Source: Gloeobacter violaceus PCC 7421 (GTDB lineage: Bacteria > Cyanobacteriota > Cyanobacteriia > Gloeobacterales > Gloeobacteraceae). From it: a stretch of DNA of 64,000 nucleotides. The translations under genes and the position numbers were made by a program. The notes under the pieces were generated by a model. That model did not search any database, was not told the DNA's origin, and saw only the letters and a program-made list of their open reading frames with translations. Location: the NCBI RefSeq assembly GCF_000011385.1, contig NC_005125.1, positions 1,736,001 to 1,800,000 of the forward strand, in the 5' to 3' direction. Shown one piece after another: positions 15,668 to 23,917 of the stretch (the stretch's first letter is position 1; every line of letters begins with the position of its first letter).

Positions 15668-16144
15668 TCAGTCGCGGCGATCGCGCAACTCTTCTAGGAC
15701 TTCGCGGATCGTATCGAGCCCATTGCGTGCCCAGTACGCGGATTCTTTGGCGGCCTGGGCAGACTCGCGGGCCGCCTCCGCCGCCGCTCGGGCGGCAGCC
15801 AGGTTCTCAGAACTCGCCCGCACCATCTGGGAGACCATCCCGGCCAAGCGGTCGAGGTTGCGGTCGAGCCGGTCGATGCTTTCAGACTGCCTAGCGAGCA
15901 CCTGGGACTGACGCTCGAAACCGGCCTGAGCCATTTCGGACTGTTGACGAAACCCCTCGCGCATCAGTTCGGACTGTCGACGAAAATCTTCGCGCATCAG
16001 TTCGGACTGTTGACGAAACCCCTCGCGAATGCTCTCGGAGTGTTGGCGGAACCCTTCGCGGATACTGAGGTTGGTCTGCTCGACCACCGTAACCAACCGA
16101 TCCAATCGGGCATCGATGTTGTCCAGGCGTTGCTCAGTGCTCAT
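15668..16144 (-). CDS. Coiled-coil protein with 11-residue repeats
   Basis: 158 residues, almost wholly helical. The central part repeats an 11-residue unit of the type REGFRQQSELM four to five times, an undecad (right-handed) coiled-coil pattern. Flanking segments (RLDRLVTVVEQTNLSI; SIDRLDRNLDRLAGMVSQMV) are ordinary heptads, and an Ala-rich stretch EAARESAQAAKESA follows. No membrane segment or enzyme motif. A role as a structural or scaffolding protein is likely but unproven. Confidence 0.6.
   Translation of the reverse strand: MSTEQRLDNIDARLDRLVTVVEQTNLSIREGFRQHSESIREGFRQQSELMREDFRRQSELMREGFRQQSEMAQAGFERQSQVLARQSESIDRLDRNLDRLAGMVSQMVRASSENLAAARAAAEAARESAQAAKESAYWARNGLDTIREVLEELRDRRD
15936..16067 (-). 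repeat. Four tandem 33-bp units inside the coiled-coil gene
   Basis: Units begin at 15936, 15969, 16002 and 16035, each opening TCGGACTGT or TCGGAGTGT on the plus strand. The first three are highly similar at the DNA level, the fourth less so. 33 bp equals one 11-residue protein repeat, so copy number could vary by slippage without breaking the frame. Confidence 0.8.
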
Positions 16145-16171
16145 CGAAAAAAGCGGGACGATACGTCGATT

Positions 16172-16921
16172 CTACTGATCTAATGCCGGGTGTAAAAATT
16201 TCTGGGCAAAGGCCAGAACTTCGGACAAATTGGCTGTCTGGCGGGGATAGGCAAGGGTGGGCCTGGCAATTACCACCAGACGCACGCCCAACTGCCGGGC
16301 AACGACTTGCTTGACGTCGACCCCGCCCGCTTCGCCGCCTTCTTTGGTGACCACCGTATCGACAGCGAGCCGTTGCCACAACTCCCGCTCCGCCCCGGCA
16401 TCTACTGGTGGGCGGGTGAGGATGAGCCGGTTCAGGGCAAAGCCGGCCGAGTGCGCCTGTGCGGCCGATTCGGGCAATACCCGCGCCCAGAGCGCGGCCC
16501 GCCCCTGCAAAGGAGCCAGAAGCGGCAGCGCTTTGACGCCCACGGTGAGCAGCACCCGGCGCCCATCGAGCACCTGCGAATGGACGAGCGCTGCGAAATC
16601 GGGAAATTGCTCCGTTTCGGGTGCCAGGGACACACTCGGTCGCTCGTAGCGCAAATACGGCAACCCTACGGCCATGGCCAGCCGCGAAATCTGCGCAGCA
16701 AAAGGATGGGAAGCATCGACCACCGCCAGGGGCCGGTGGGCGGCCAAAAAAGCCCCCAAGGCTTCGGTGTTGAGGGGACCGACCCCCACCTCCCCCGGCA
16801 GACCCGTGTAGAGTCCGGCAGCCCGCGCCGTGGTCACCGTCGCCACCCAGGGAACTCTGGCCCCGGCGAGTGCCTGGGCGATACTGCGACTCTCACTGGT
16901 GCCGCCAATCAGCCAGATCAT
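16172..16921 (-). CDS. Precorrin-6A / cobalt-precorrin-6A reductase
   Basis: A 249-residue CobK/CbiJ-type enzyme that reduces the corrin ring precursor with NAD(P)H. The N-terminal IWLIGGTSESRSIAQAL is the nucleotide-binding signature; VVDASHPFAAQISRLA and LPYLRYERPS are the other conserved blocks; LLTVGVKAL and VVTKEGGEAGGVDVK follow in the second domain. ATG 16921 gives MIWLIGG; a GTG two codons upstream is possible. Together with cbiD at 6.7 kb it shows corrinoid synthesis genes scattered, not in one operon. Confidence 0.87.
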   Translation of the reverse strand: MIWLIGGTSESRSIAQALAGARVPWVATVTTARAAGLYTGLPGEVGVGPLNTEALGAFLAAHRPLAVVDASHPFAAQISRLAMAVGLPYLRYERPSVSLAPETEQFPDFAALVHSQVLDGRRVLLTVGVKALPLLAPLQGRAALWARVLPESAAQAHSAGFALNRLILTRPPVDAGAERELWQRLAVDTVVTKEGGEAGGVDVKQVVARQLGVRLVVIARPTLAYPRQTANLSEVLAFAQKFLHPALDQ

Positions 16922-16953
16922 GGACACGAGTGTACCGTGGTGCCAACTCCCGG

Positions 16954-16977
16954 CGTGACTCCGTGAGATGGGTCACG
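16954..16977. promoter_or_regulatory. Inverted repeat upstream of egtB
   Basis: CGTGAC at 16954-16959 and GTCACG at 16972-16977 form a 6-bp perfect palindrome with a 12-nt spacer, in the gap between the divergent cobK-type gene and egtB. The size suits a dimeric regulator site. No regulator is identified and a chance palindrome is possible. Confidence 0.25.
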
Positions 16978-17071
16978 ACCGGCCGGTTATCTGTGATACC
17001 GATCATGGGGACCCCCGGCCCCCAGTGGTAGGATCCTGAAGTTTGGGATCGCCGTCGTCTCGGAGTCGAGT

Positions 17072-18289
17072 GTGGTTCAAGAACCGGTCCAAATTGCCGC
17101 CAGTCGCGCCCGTTTTCTGCCGCAGCGGTTATTTGCGACCCGCGAAGCCACCTTCGCCATGCTTGCGGGCGTCGAGCGGGAGCATTTTTGTCGCCAGGCC
17201 CACCCCGACTACAGCCCGGTGGGCTGGCATCTGGGGCACATCGCCTTCACCGAGGGGCTCTGGATTCTCGAACGTTGTGCCGGTCTGCCGCGCCCGGCCC
17301 CCGAGTTCGGCCGCATCTTCGCCGTCGACGCCCTGCCCAAGGCCCAGCGCACGTCGCTGCCTGCGACCGCCGAAATCTACGGCTATGTGCGGCAAGTGCG
17401 CGAACAGGTGCTTGCCTGCCTCGATCGCGAGCCGGGATTGTCCGCAGAAGCGCGGCTGTGGCATTTTCTGGTGCAGCACGAAAGCCAGCACGCCGAGACG
17501 ATGCGCTGGCTGTTGCAACTATTGACTCCAACTCCGGCCGGGGAGGCCATCTTTTCGGGGGCCGACACCGACGAGATGATCCGCGTCGAGCCGGGAGAAG
17601 CGTTGATGGGCAGCGACGCGACCGAAGCCCTCGACAACGAGCGGCCCGCCCGGCAGGTCCATCTCGAAGGCTACTGGATCGACCGCTACCCAGTCACCCA
17701 ACGGCAATTCCAGGCGTTTATCGACACGGGCGGCTACGGCGAGCCGCACTTCTGGTCAGCAAGCGGCCGGCGTTGGCTTTCTCAGCATCCTGTCCACAGG
17801 CCCCTCTACTGGAGCGCTCCCGACGACCGGCCGGTAATGGGTGTGAGCTATTACGAGGCGGAAGCTTACGCCCGTTTCGCCTGCAAGCGGCTACCCACCG
17901 AGGCCGAGTGGGAAAAAGCCGCCCGCTACGATCCGACGCGGGGCACTTTTCGTACCTATCCCTGGGGAGAGGTGCCGCCGGAGGCGGGCCGGACCGGCAC
18001 CGGCCGCGCGGCGGTCGGCATCCATCCGGCCGGGCGCAGTGCCCTGGGGCTGGACGATCTGCTGGGCAACGTTTGGGAGTGGACCGCCACCTGGTTTCAC
18101 CCTTATCCGGGCTTTGTGAGTTATCCCTACACCGGTTACTCCGCCGCCTACTTCGACGACGGCCACCGGGTGCTCAAAGGCGGAAGCTGGGCGAGTGGTC
18201 CGGCGGTACTGCGCCCGAGCTTTCGCAACTGGTATGAACCCGCTCAGCGGGTGCCCTTCGCCGGTTTTCGCTGCGCCCGTTCGCTGTGA
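17072..18289 (+). CDS. egtB: Ergothioneine synthase EgtB-like sulfoxide synthase
   Basis: A 405-residue protein with an N-terminal DinB-like helical domain and a C-terminal formylglycine-generating-type domain, the EgtB layout. EgtB is a non-haem iron enzyme that joins hercynine to cysteine or gamma-glutamylcysteine as a sulfoxide. Iron ligands fit His53 or His56 (GWHLGHIAFTE) and the HxxxHxE motif at 136-142 (HESQHAE). The FGE part has RLPTEAEWEKAARY, GNVWEWTATWF and VLKGGSWASG. The start is a GTG. egtD follows after 23 nt with its own ribosome site, so the two form an operon. Substrate preference (Cys or gamma-Glu-Cys) cannot be told from sequence. Confidence 0.85.
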   Translation: MVQEPVQIAASRARFLPQRLFATREATFAMLAGVEREHFCRQAHPDYSPVGWHLGHIAFTEGLWILERCAGLPRPAPEFGRIFAVDALPKAQRTSLPATAEIYGYVRQVREQVLACLDREPGLSAEARLWHFLVQHESQHAETMRWLLQLLTPTPAGEAIFSGADTDEMIRVEPGEALMGSDATEALDNERPARQVHLEGYWIDRYPVTQRQFQAFIDTGGYGEPHFWSASGRRWLSQHPVHRPLYWSAPDDRPVMGVSYYEAEAYARFACKRLPTEAEWEKAARYDPTRGTFRTYPWGEVPPEAGRTGTGRAAVGIHPAGRSALGLDDLLGNVWEWTATWFHPYPGFVSYPYTGYSAAYFDDGHRVLKGGSWASGPAVLRPSFRNWYEPAQRVPFAGFRCARSL

Positions 18290-18312
18290 GTCCCTATTTT
18301 CCAGGAGAAGCC

Positions 18313-19317
18313 ATGTCCCTTTCCCAATCGATGGCCCAGCGAGAGGCGCTCCTGCGCCTGCACGTCGAGCATCTGGCCACAGTGGCGGTAGTGGCCGGTG
18401 AGGGGGCCGATGTGGTGGCGGGATTGAGCGCTTCGGCGAAGACCCTGCCGCCGCGCTACTTTTATGACGACGCCGGTTCGGCGCTCTTCGAGCGGATCTG
18501 CGGTTTGGAGGAGTACTATCTGACCCGCACCGAGACCGCCATTTTGCGGGAGCGCGCCGCAGCGATAGCCCGAATCACCGGCGAGTGCGAGCTGGTGGAA
18601 CTCGGCAGCGGCAGCGCCACCAAGGTGCGCCTGTTGCTCGACGCTTACAAAAAAGTGCGTCGGCGGTACCTGCCCATCGACGTGAGCGCCGGCATTCTCG
18701 AAAGCAGCGCCCGCGCCCTGCTGATCGACTACCCGGATTTGACGGTGCACGGACTGGTGGGCACCTTCGAGCAGGGGCTGGCCGGTTTGCCCGCGACTTT
18801 GCTGGCCAGCCGGATGATCGCTTTTTTGGGCAGCACCCTGGGCAATCTCACCCCGGCGGAGTGCGACGCATTTTTTGGCCGGGTGGGGGCGGCCCTCGCT
18901 CCGGGCGAGTATTTTTTGCTGGGGGTAGATCTGCACAAGGACACCGCTACCCTCGAAGCCGCCTATAACGACCGCGAGGGCGTCACCGCCCAGTTCAACC
19001 TCAACATGCTGCGCCACCTGAACTGGCGCTACGGTGGCAATTTTAATCTGGATCGCTTTCGGCACCTCGCTTTTTATCACGAGCAGGCGCGGCAGATCGA
19101 GATTTATCTCGAGAGCCTCGAAGCTCAGAGCGTCCGGCTCGATCGGTTGGACTTGACCGTACAGCTTGCGTCAGGTGAGGCGATCATGACCGAAATCTCG
19201 CGCAAATTTGATTTGGACGTGCTCGCAGCCGAGTTGCAAAGTCACGGACTCGCGGCCATCCAGCGCTACAGCGATCCGGCGCGGCGCTTCGGTTTGTTGC
19301 TGTGTCGCCGGTTTTGA
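18313..19317 (+). CDS. egtD: L-histidine N(alpha)-methyltransferase
   Basis: EgtD trimethylates histidine to hercynine using three SAM, the first step of ergothioneine synthesis. Visible family blocks are LPPRYFYDDAGSALFERIC, EEYYLTRTETAIL, the SAM site ELVELGSGSATKVRLLLDAY, PIDVSAGILE, AFLGSTLGNLTP, and FNLNMLRHLNW followed by AFYHEQARQIEIYLES. ATG 18313 (MSLSQSMAQRE) is preceded by AGGAG at a good distance; an in-frame codon at 18286 would add nine residues. Length (334 residues) is normal. It is the second gene of the egtB-egtD pair. Confidence 0.9.
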   Translation: MSLSQSMAQREALLRLHVEHLATVAVVAGEGADVVAGLSASAKTLPPRYFYDDAGSALFERICGLEEYYLTRTETAILRERAAAIARITGECELVELGSGSATKVRLLLDAYKKVRRRYLPIDVSAGILESSARALLIDYPDLTVHGLVGTFEQGLAGLPATLLASRMIAFLGSTLGNLTPAECDAFFGRVGAALAPGEYFLLGVDLHKDTATLEAAYNDREGVTAQFNLNMLRHLNWRYGGNFNLDRFRHLAFYHEQARQIEIYLESLEAQSVRLDRLDLTVQLASGEAIMTEISRKFDLDVLAAELQSHGLAAIQRYSDPARRFGLLLCRRF

Positions 19318-19370
19318 ATCCCCGAGGCCGATTAAAATAGCCGGAGGCGAATCCTCCACCTTGTACGCTC

Positions 19371-19841
19371 GTGCAGATTCTCTGGTATCCGGCGGCGGGA
19401 CTATTCAGAGGCGATTGGCGCGGCCTGCTGCCGGGCTGGCCCGAGCCCCCCAACTCGCTGGCGCTCTTTTTCCAGGACACCGGCGTGGATCTGTGCGATT
19501 TTAGCGACGCAGCGGAACAGGCCAAGGATGCAGCGCGCGAGCGCTTTATCGCCGGTGCCCTGGGTCTGGCCCGCACCCTGCACCGGCGCGGCTACCGCGC
19601 CACGGTCTTCGACCCGGTCGACGGCCTGCCTGTGGCAACCCGGGAGAGTGACCGGCCCCGCTTCTGGAGTACGGCCAACTGGAGCGACATCCGGGCGGTG
19701 CGGACGGTCACCGGGTTTCCGATTGAAGCGGCGGGCGGCTGCCACGTCGTCGTCCATCCCCAGTACGGCCGCCGGGTCTACATCGGCAGCCTGGTCTGCT
19801 CGGCGCTCTATATCGAGTTGATGGGTATGGTGAGCGCTTGA
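19371..19841 (+). CDS. MMADHC-like (CblD-type) protein
   Basis: 156 residues resembling cyanobacterial proteins annotated as methylmalonic aciduria and homocystinuria type D homologues; human MMADHC routes cobalamin between two enzymes. Similar stretches are LLPGWPEPPNSLALFFQDTG, ERFIAGALGLARTLHRRGYR, DPVDGLPVATRES and GGCHVVVHPQYGRRVYIGSL. No signal peptide. The start is GTG (QILWYPAAGL follows). It lies 53 nt after egtD on the same strand and could be cotranscribed. The prokaryotic role is not established; a link to cbiD and the cobK-type gene is only suggestive. Confidence 0.6.
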   Translation: MQILWYPAAGLFRGDWRGLLPGWPEPPNSLALFFQDTGVDLCDFSDAAEQAKDAARERFIAGALGLARTLHRRGYRATVFDPVDGLPVATRESDRPRFWSTANWSDIRAVRTVTGFPIEAAGGCHVVVHPQYGRRVYIGSLVCSALYIELMGMVSA

Positions 19842-19871
19842 TGTCCCTCCAACACCAGAACAATCGAGGCT

Positions 19872-20628
19872 TCACTCGGGCCATTTATTACCATTACCCA
19901 CGGAAAAGCTCGAACACGACTGGTGTGCTCCCAAATTGTTGGACCGGTTTTTGGGTATAAGACCACGCTTGGCGACCAGACCGTCGACCCATTGATCGAT
20001 CGTGGCCAGGACCACGGGGCTGAAGTGGTCGAGGCGGTCGAACGGCGTGCACCGGTCGGGAGCGATAAGCCCCAGGTGCTGGGCTTCCGGCACAACGATC
20101 ACCTCTCGCCGATCGTTGGCTGGAAGCGATCGCTGACGTTCGGCGGCCAGGTCCGTCGGTGTGGAATCGTCCAGCTGCCCGAACAGGAACAGGGTGACCT
20201 TCCCCGGTGCGGACGAAGCCGCGGCGCTCATACCACGCGATAAGCTCGTGGCGTAGATTGATGACGGTGATGCGCAAGGCGGGCACACCGGCAGCTCGGG
20301 CCTGTCGCTCAACTTCGGCGAGGATCTCGCGCCCCGTTCCCTTGCCCTGCTGTGCTGTGTCCACCGCGATCGACGCCACATACCAGGCACCGTCGTTCTC
20401 CGGCGCGATCCTCGCACACGCCGCGATCGGGCCGTCGGCGCTCTGTCGTCCAATCAGACAGCGTCCGGTATCGAGTTCGGCACCGAGCGCGTCCGCGTCG
20501 GTCCGTGTGCCCTCCAGAAACTCCCGCTCGTCGGTCCAGCCCGGCTTGTTGCCGGGGGTACGGTAGGAGGCGTTAATCAGCGCGACGAGTTCGGGCACGT
20601 CGGACGGGGTGGCGTCGTCGAATAGCAC
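19872..20628 (-). pseudogene. GNAT acetyltransferase disrupted by a frameshift
   Basis: From 20628 the frame encodes a GNAT acyltransferase: DVPELVALINASYR, IAACARIAPENDGAWYVASI, the acetyl-CoA loop TAQQGKGTGREILAEVERQA, and LIAWYERRGFVRTGE. Near 20200 the family sequence leaves this frame; GKVTLFLFGQLDDSTPTDL continues in another one. Removing one G from the run GGGGAAGG joins them into GEVTLFLFGQLDD. Past TPTDL the second frame runs on to 19872 with an unrecognised tail. Either the gene is inactive or this is a sequence error. Confidence 0.65.
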
Positions 20629-20671
20629 TCTTGTTCGTTGCGCTGTCTATGGGTCGTCCGGGGAGCGGCGG

Positions 20672-21070
20672 TCAGTCGGCCGATGGGACGCGGGCAATAG
20701 CCTTGATCTCGAAGTCGAAGCCAGCCAGCCAGTTGACGCCGACCGCGGTCCAGTTGGGATAGGGCGCTTCGCCGATCGCCTTCAGGCGAACCGCGGCGAC
20801 GGTCTCGATTTGCGCCTTCGGATCGGTGTGGAAGGTGGTGACGTCCACCACGTCATCGAACGTGCAGCCGGCGGCTTCGAGGATCGCGTTGAGGTTGTCG
20901 AACGCGAGCTGCACCTGCTTCTCGAAGTCGGGTTCGGGCGACCCGTCCTCGCGGCTGCCAACCTGCCCCGATACGAACAGCAGGTCGCCAGACCGGATCG
21001 CGGGCGAGTAGTTGTTGAGATCGTAGAGCGCCTGACGGCCGGCGGGATAAACCACGTTGCGTTTGGACAT
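20672..21070 (-). CDS. RidA/YjgF-family enamine/imine deaminase-like protein
   Basis: 132 residues of the RidA/YER057c/UK114 superfamily. Seen are LLFVSGQVGS, FEKQVQLAFDNLNAILEAAG, DDVVDVTTFHTD and an ending WTAVGVNWLAGFDFEIKAIA. Classical RidA has an Arg in the RNCxV or AVxVxxLP region that binds the substrate carboxylate; here the end reads VGVNWLAGFDFEIKA, so it is more likely a Rid subgroup without proven deaminase activity. ATG 21070 has AGGAG upstream; a longer frame to 21238 is unlikely. It overlaps the end of an upstream reading frame by one nucleotide (TAATG). Confidence 0.8.
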   Translation of the reverse strand: MSKRNVVYPAGRQALYDLNNYSPAIRSGDLLFVSGQVGSREDGSPEPDFEKQVQLAFDNLNAILEAAGCTFDDVVDVTTFHTDPKAQIETVAAVRLKAIGEAPYPNWTAVGVNWLAGFDFEIKAIARVPSAD

Positions 21071-21071
21071 T

Positions 21072-21262
21072 ATTGCTCTCCTGTTGGCGGTCGTGCGGAT
21101 TGTGCGTCGAACAACAATTCGGCGAGGCGCCGCCGGGCGCGGCGGTTCTCGATTTCGCGTTGGGCGTAGAGGCGTTTCGCCTCGGGCATAGGATCGCCCG
21201 AGCGCAACAGTTCGCGCAGTTCGCGCTCCCCAATCCACCGCCTGCCCGACCGATCCGCCCGC
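21072..21262 (-). other. Short reading frame before ridA-like gene, possible gene remnant
   Basis: The frame ending at TAA 21070-21072 encodes GERELRELLRSGDPMPEAKR followed by LYAQREIENRRARRRLAELLF, a charged helical sequence that reads like real protein. No start codon with a ribosome site is visible, and the frame runs back into the end of the Rpn-like pseudogene. It may be the tail of a broken gene; TAATG coupling suggests it once preceded the RidA-like gene in an operon. Confidence 0.25.
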
Positions 21263-21265
21263 CCC

Positions 21266-21944
21266 TCAAAGCCGCAGGTCGGAGCGGAAGGCGTCGAGAT
21301 CCGTCGCGTCGACGGCCAGGTCGAGGAGTTGTTCGAGGCGTTGGGGTTGCGCGATCACCTGCACTTGCTGGGCGACATCTTCGGCCAGCGAACCGAACTT
21401 GCGCGCCAGCACCCGGAGCAGATCGGCACGCCTGGTATCGAGGCGGGCTTCCTGAAGTTGCTCCCGGACGGGTTCCTGGAAGAAGGGGGTTTTCGTGAGG
21501 ATGTTTTGCATGTTGCTTTTGCTCACAAACTCGGTCAGCAGTCTCGGGTTGGCACGCAGGGCCGCCAAAAGCAGGGTGACACCCAGCAATCCGACGCGCT
21601 CCTGGCTCGATTGTACCTGCGCCTCGATGGCATCGGCGGTCTGCTCCAGCAGTCGGGCGACCGGTCCCTCCCTTCCTCGGCACCGGGGGCAGCAGCCCGA
21701 CCAACTCACTATCCACAATCGGCCTGGGGTCCACCCCGGGCGAGCACGGTGTCTCGGCGGCAAGCTGGGTGATCAGTTCCCAAACGGCAGCGGTGCAAAC
21801 CATCGGCCACTTGTAGTAACGTCGGCATACCGCCGCCATCTTCCCGTCCATCAGCTCAACAAGCACGCCATCGGCGAGGGCCTCGCCGCGGCTGTAGGTG
21901 TGGATCGCTTCGGCGTCCTGCCAAAAATCCTGTGTGCCGCTCAT
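21266..21944 (-). pseudogene. Broken DUF6573 / Rpn-DUF4351 fusion
   Basis: From 21944 the frame encodes AIHTYSRGEALADGVLVELM and WPMVCTAAVWELITQLAAET, resembling the N-terminus of DUF6573 proteins (often plasmid-borne). It then passes directly into IVDSELVGLLPPVPR, which looks like the middle of cyanobacterial Rpn/DUF4351 nuclease-transposase proteins. Near 21670 the frame breaks; the Rpn C-terminus (LLEQTADAIEAQVQSSQERV through LLRVLARKFGSLAEDVAQQV to LLDLAVDATDLDAF) goes on in another frame to 21266. The Rpn nuclease half and the DUF6573 C-terminus are both missing. It is probably a recombination relic. Confidence 0.6.
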
Positions 21945-21961
21945 AGCAATTCAAGCAACAT

Positions 21962-22276
21962 TCAGGCGAGGATTTCGACACCCCGGTCTTTGACCAGGTG
22001 CAGCAGCTTCAGGGCCGGTCCGCTGGGTTTTTTCTGCCCCACTTCCCATTTCTGAATCGTTGAAGTGCTGGTGTTAAGCGTGGCCGCGAACACTGCCTGG
22101 CTCATCCGCGCTGTTTCGCGGATGCTCTTGATCTGCTCAGGCGCTAGCTCTGGGACTGGCGGTAAGCACAAGACATCGAACTTGCGCATCGTGAGCTGGT
22201 CGATGGCTTCTGCCTCGTACAGGCCACGGGCCGTTTTATGGACAGCCTCAAGGATCGACGACTTCTTCTTCTTCAC
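21962..22276 (-). CDS. HigA-type helix-turn-helix antitoxin/regulator
   Basis: A 104-residue regulator starting at a GTG with a run of lysines. The C-terminal XRE helix-turn-helix is clear: RETARMSQAVFAATLNTSTS followed by TIQKWEVGQKKPSGPALKLL. This layout, with an N-terminal extension and the motif at the C-terminus, fits HigA-like antitoxins, whose RelE/HigB-type partner normally lies just upstream. Upstream here (22280-22540) no such toxin is recognisable, so this may be an orphan. It lies in the decaying island. Confidence 0.72.
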   Translation of the reverse strand: MKKKKSSILEAVHKTARGLYEAEAIDQLTMRKFDVLCLPPVPELAPEQIKSIRETARMSQAVFAATLNTSTSTIQKWEVGQKKPSGPALKLLHLVKDRGVEILA

Positions 22277-22751
22277 ACTTCACCTCAATGAGAGTGCCAG
22301 ACGCTGGCGATACTCGCGGAGCCGCTGCGCCAGCGGATGCCCCGCTGGCTGTACAGCGGCGAAAGTAAGCGCTGCGGCAATGCCCTGTGGGTACAGCGTG
22401 GGGTACTTTTGGAGGCCATCAATTTCCAGGGGATAGGGCAAGTTCTGAAGGGGAAACCCCGTTTTCTCTTCGGAAAAGCTCCAAACGACCCGGGGAAGTT
22501 CGCCCACTCGACACCGCCTCAGAAAGACCTGAAAACCCAAGCACCGCAGGCACCCCCCGGAAATTGGTGGCCTCCTATTAGGGGCTGTTTATCCTGCTCG
22601 GTCACTTTGGGACTTTTCAACGAAAGCACGGCGTTTCAGCCTACGAAAAATCAACGTTTCACCTGTGCCTGACAGCTCAGGGATATTTTCGAGCTTGCAC
22701 AATCTCTACTGACGGCCCCCTTTCTAGAGAACGCGCGCTTTCACTTAGGCT
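22277..22751. other. 475-nt gap without a recognisable gene
   Basis: A minus-strand frame is open from 22540 to 22280. Its end (HPLAQRLREYRQRLALSL) faintly recalls the C-terminus of PurE-type carboxylases, but the body does not support any family and it starts at TTG without a ribosome site. No toxin gene, RNA gene, CRISPR or clear terminator is visible. It is best read as degraded DNA at the edge of the accessory island before rseP. Confidence 0.4.
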
Positions 22752-23834
22752 CTACGGCAGCATCGAACCGCCGTTGCGCAGCAAGGTGAGCGAGTCTTTG
22801 AAGATGAGCAGCAGTGCCAGGCCCAACAGGACCACCAGCCCCGTCTGCATCACTTTTTCCTGGATGTTGTTGGGGAGCGGTTTGCCGCCGCGAATCGCCT
22901 CGATGAGCAAAAAAGCGAGGTGGCCGCCGTCGAGGGCGGGCAGGGGCAGGATGTTGATCACGGCCAGGTTGACCGAGATGAGCGCCGCCAGGAAGAACAG
23001 ATTGTTGATGTCGCTCTCGGCCAGGTTGGCGGTCATGGCGACGATGCCCACGGGACCAGCCACCTCGTTGAGGCCCGCCCGCCCGGTAAAGAGCATCCGG
23101 AAGTTCTCGACGGTAAGGCCAATGATGCGTCCAAATCCTTCGGAGCCCTGCTGGAAGACTTCGCCCAGGTCGCGGGCGGGGCGACGCTCGACGGTCTGGT
23201 TGGGTACCAGGCTCACGCCGATCTTGCCGTTGGCATCAGGGACAATCTGCACAGTGCGCCGCTCTTTGTCGCGCTCGACGGCAAAAGTCAGGGGCCGGCC
23301 GGCGTGGGATTCGATGGCCCGGCGCAACTGGTCGACGCCCGCGGTGTTGCCGGCAAGCGCCTTGCCGTCGACGGCAAGCACGACGTCGCCGGCTTTGATC
23401 CCGGCCTGGGCGGCGGCGGAGCTGACTTCTTTGGCCACCTGCTGCACGAGGATGCCGGGCTGCTCCTTGGCCTCGGGCACCCCGGCAAAGAAGATCACCC
23501 CGACCATGATCATGTAGGCGAAGACGATGTTGGCGATCACCCCGGCGCTGATTACGATCGCCCGATCGAGGATGGGGCGATTCTTGAGCAGGTCCGGGTC
23601 GTCGGCGGGGATTTTGCTGTCCGGGTCGTCGTCGGGAAAGCCGACGTAGCCGCCCAGGGGCAGCGCGCGCAGGGCGTACTCGGTCTGGGGTCCCTGGTAG
23701 CGCAGCAGCACCGGGCCGAAGCCGATCGAGAAGCGGTTGACGTGGATGCCCTGCAGCCGGGCGGCCAGAAAATGTCCGAGTTCGTGGACCACAATTAAGA
23801 CGCCCAGGACCAGAATCGCCGCCAGGACAAACAT
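22752..23834 (-). CDS. rseP: RIP metalloprotease RseP (site-2 protease)
   Basis: A 360-residue M50 intramembrane protease that cleaves membrane-bound anti-sigma factors or signal peptides. The active site HELGH is at residues 17-21 in the first membrane helix. FSIGFGPVLL and RALPLGGYVGFPDDD follow. A PDZ domain (around residues 130-215) contains GIKAGDVVLAVDGKAL. The second metal site NILPLPALDGGHLAFLL lies in the third helix, and a last helix (LVVLLGLALLLIF) closes the protein. Length and topology are normal. Confidence 0.92.
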   Translation of the reverse strand: MFVLAAILVLGVLIVVHELGHFLAARLQGIHVNRFSIGFGPVLLRYQGPQTEYALRALPLGGYVGFPDDDPDSKIPADDPDLLKNRPILDRAIVISAGVIANIVFAYMIMVGVIFFAGVPEAKEQPGILVQQVAKEVSSAAAQAGIKAGDVVLAVDGKALAGNTAGVDQLRRAIESHAGRPLTFAVERDKERRTVQIVPDANGKIGVSLVPNQTVERRPARDLGEVFQQGSEGFGRIIGLTVENFRMLFTGRAGLNEVAGPVGIVAMTANLAESDINNLFFLAALISVNLAVINILPLPALDGGHLAFLLIEAIRGGKPLPNNIQEKVMQTGLVVLLGLALLLIFKDSLTLLRNGGSMLP

Positions 23835-23917
23835 GCACGCTCCTTCGAATTTAAAGGACGGTATTTAGCCCATTGTGACTTAAAAACCCAGGGGCCGGGG
23901 ATCGCCGCCGTCCGCGT

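Noticed and set aside
22280-22540. 86-codon minus ORF as HigB toxin or PurE fragment
   Set aside because: No RelE-type motif, and the PurE likeness is restricted to the last ~15 residues.
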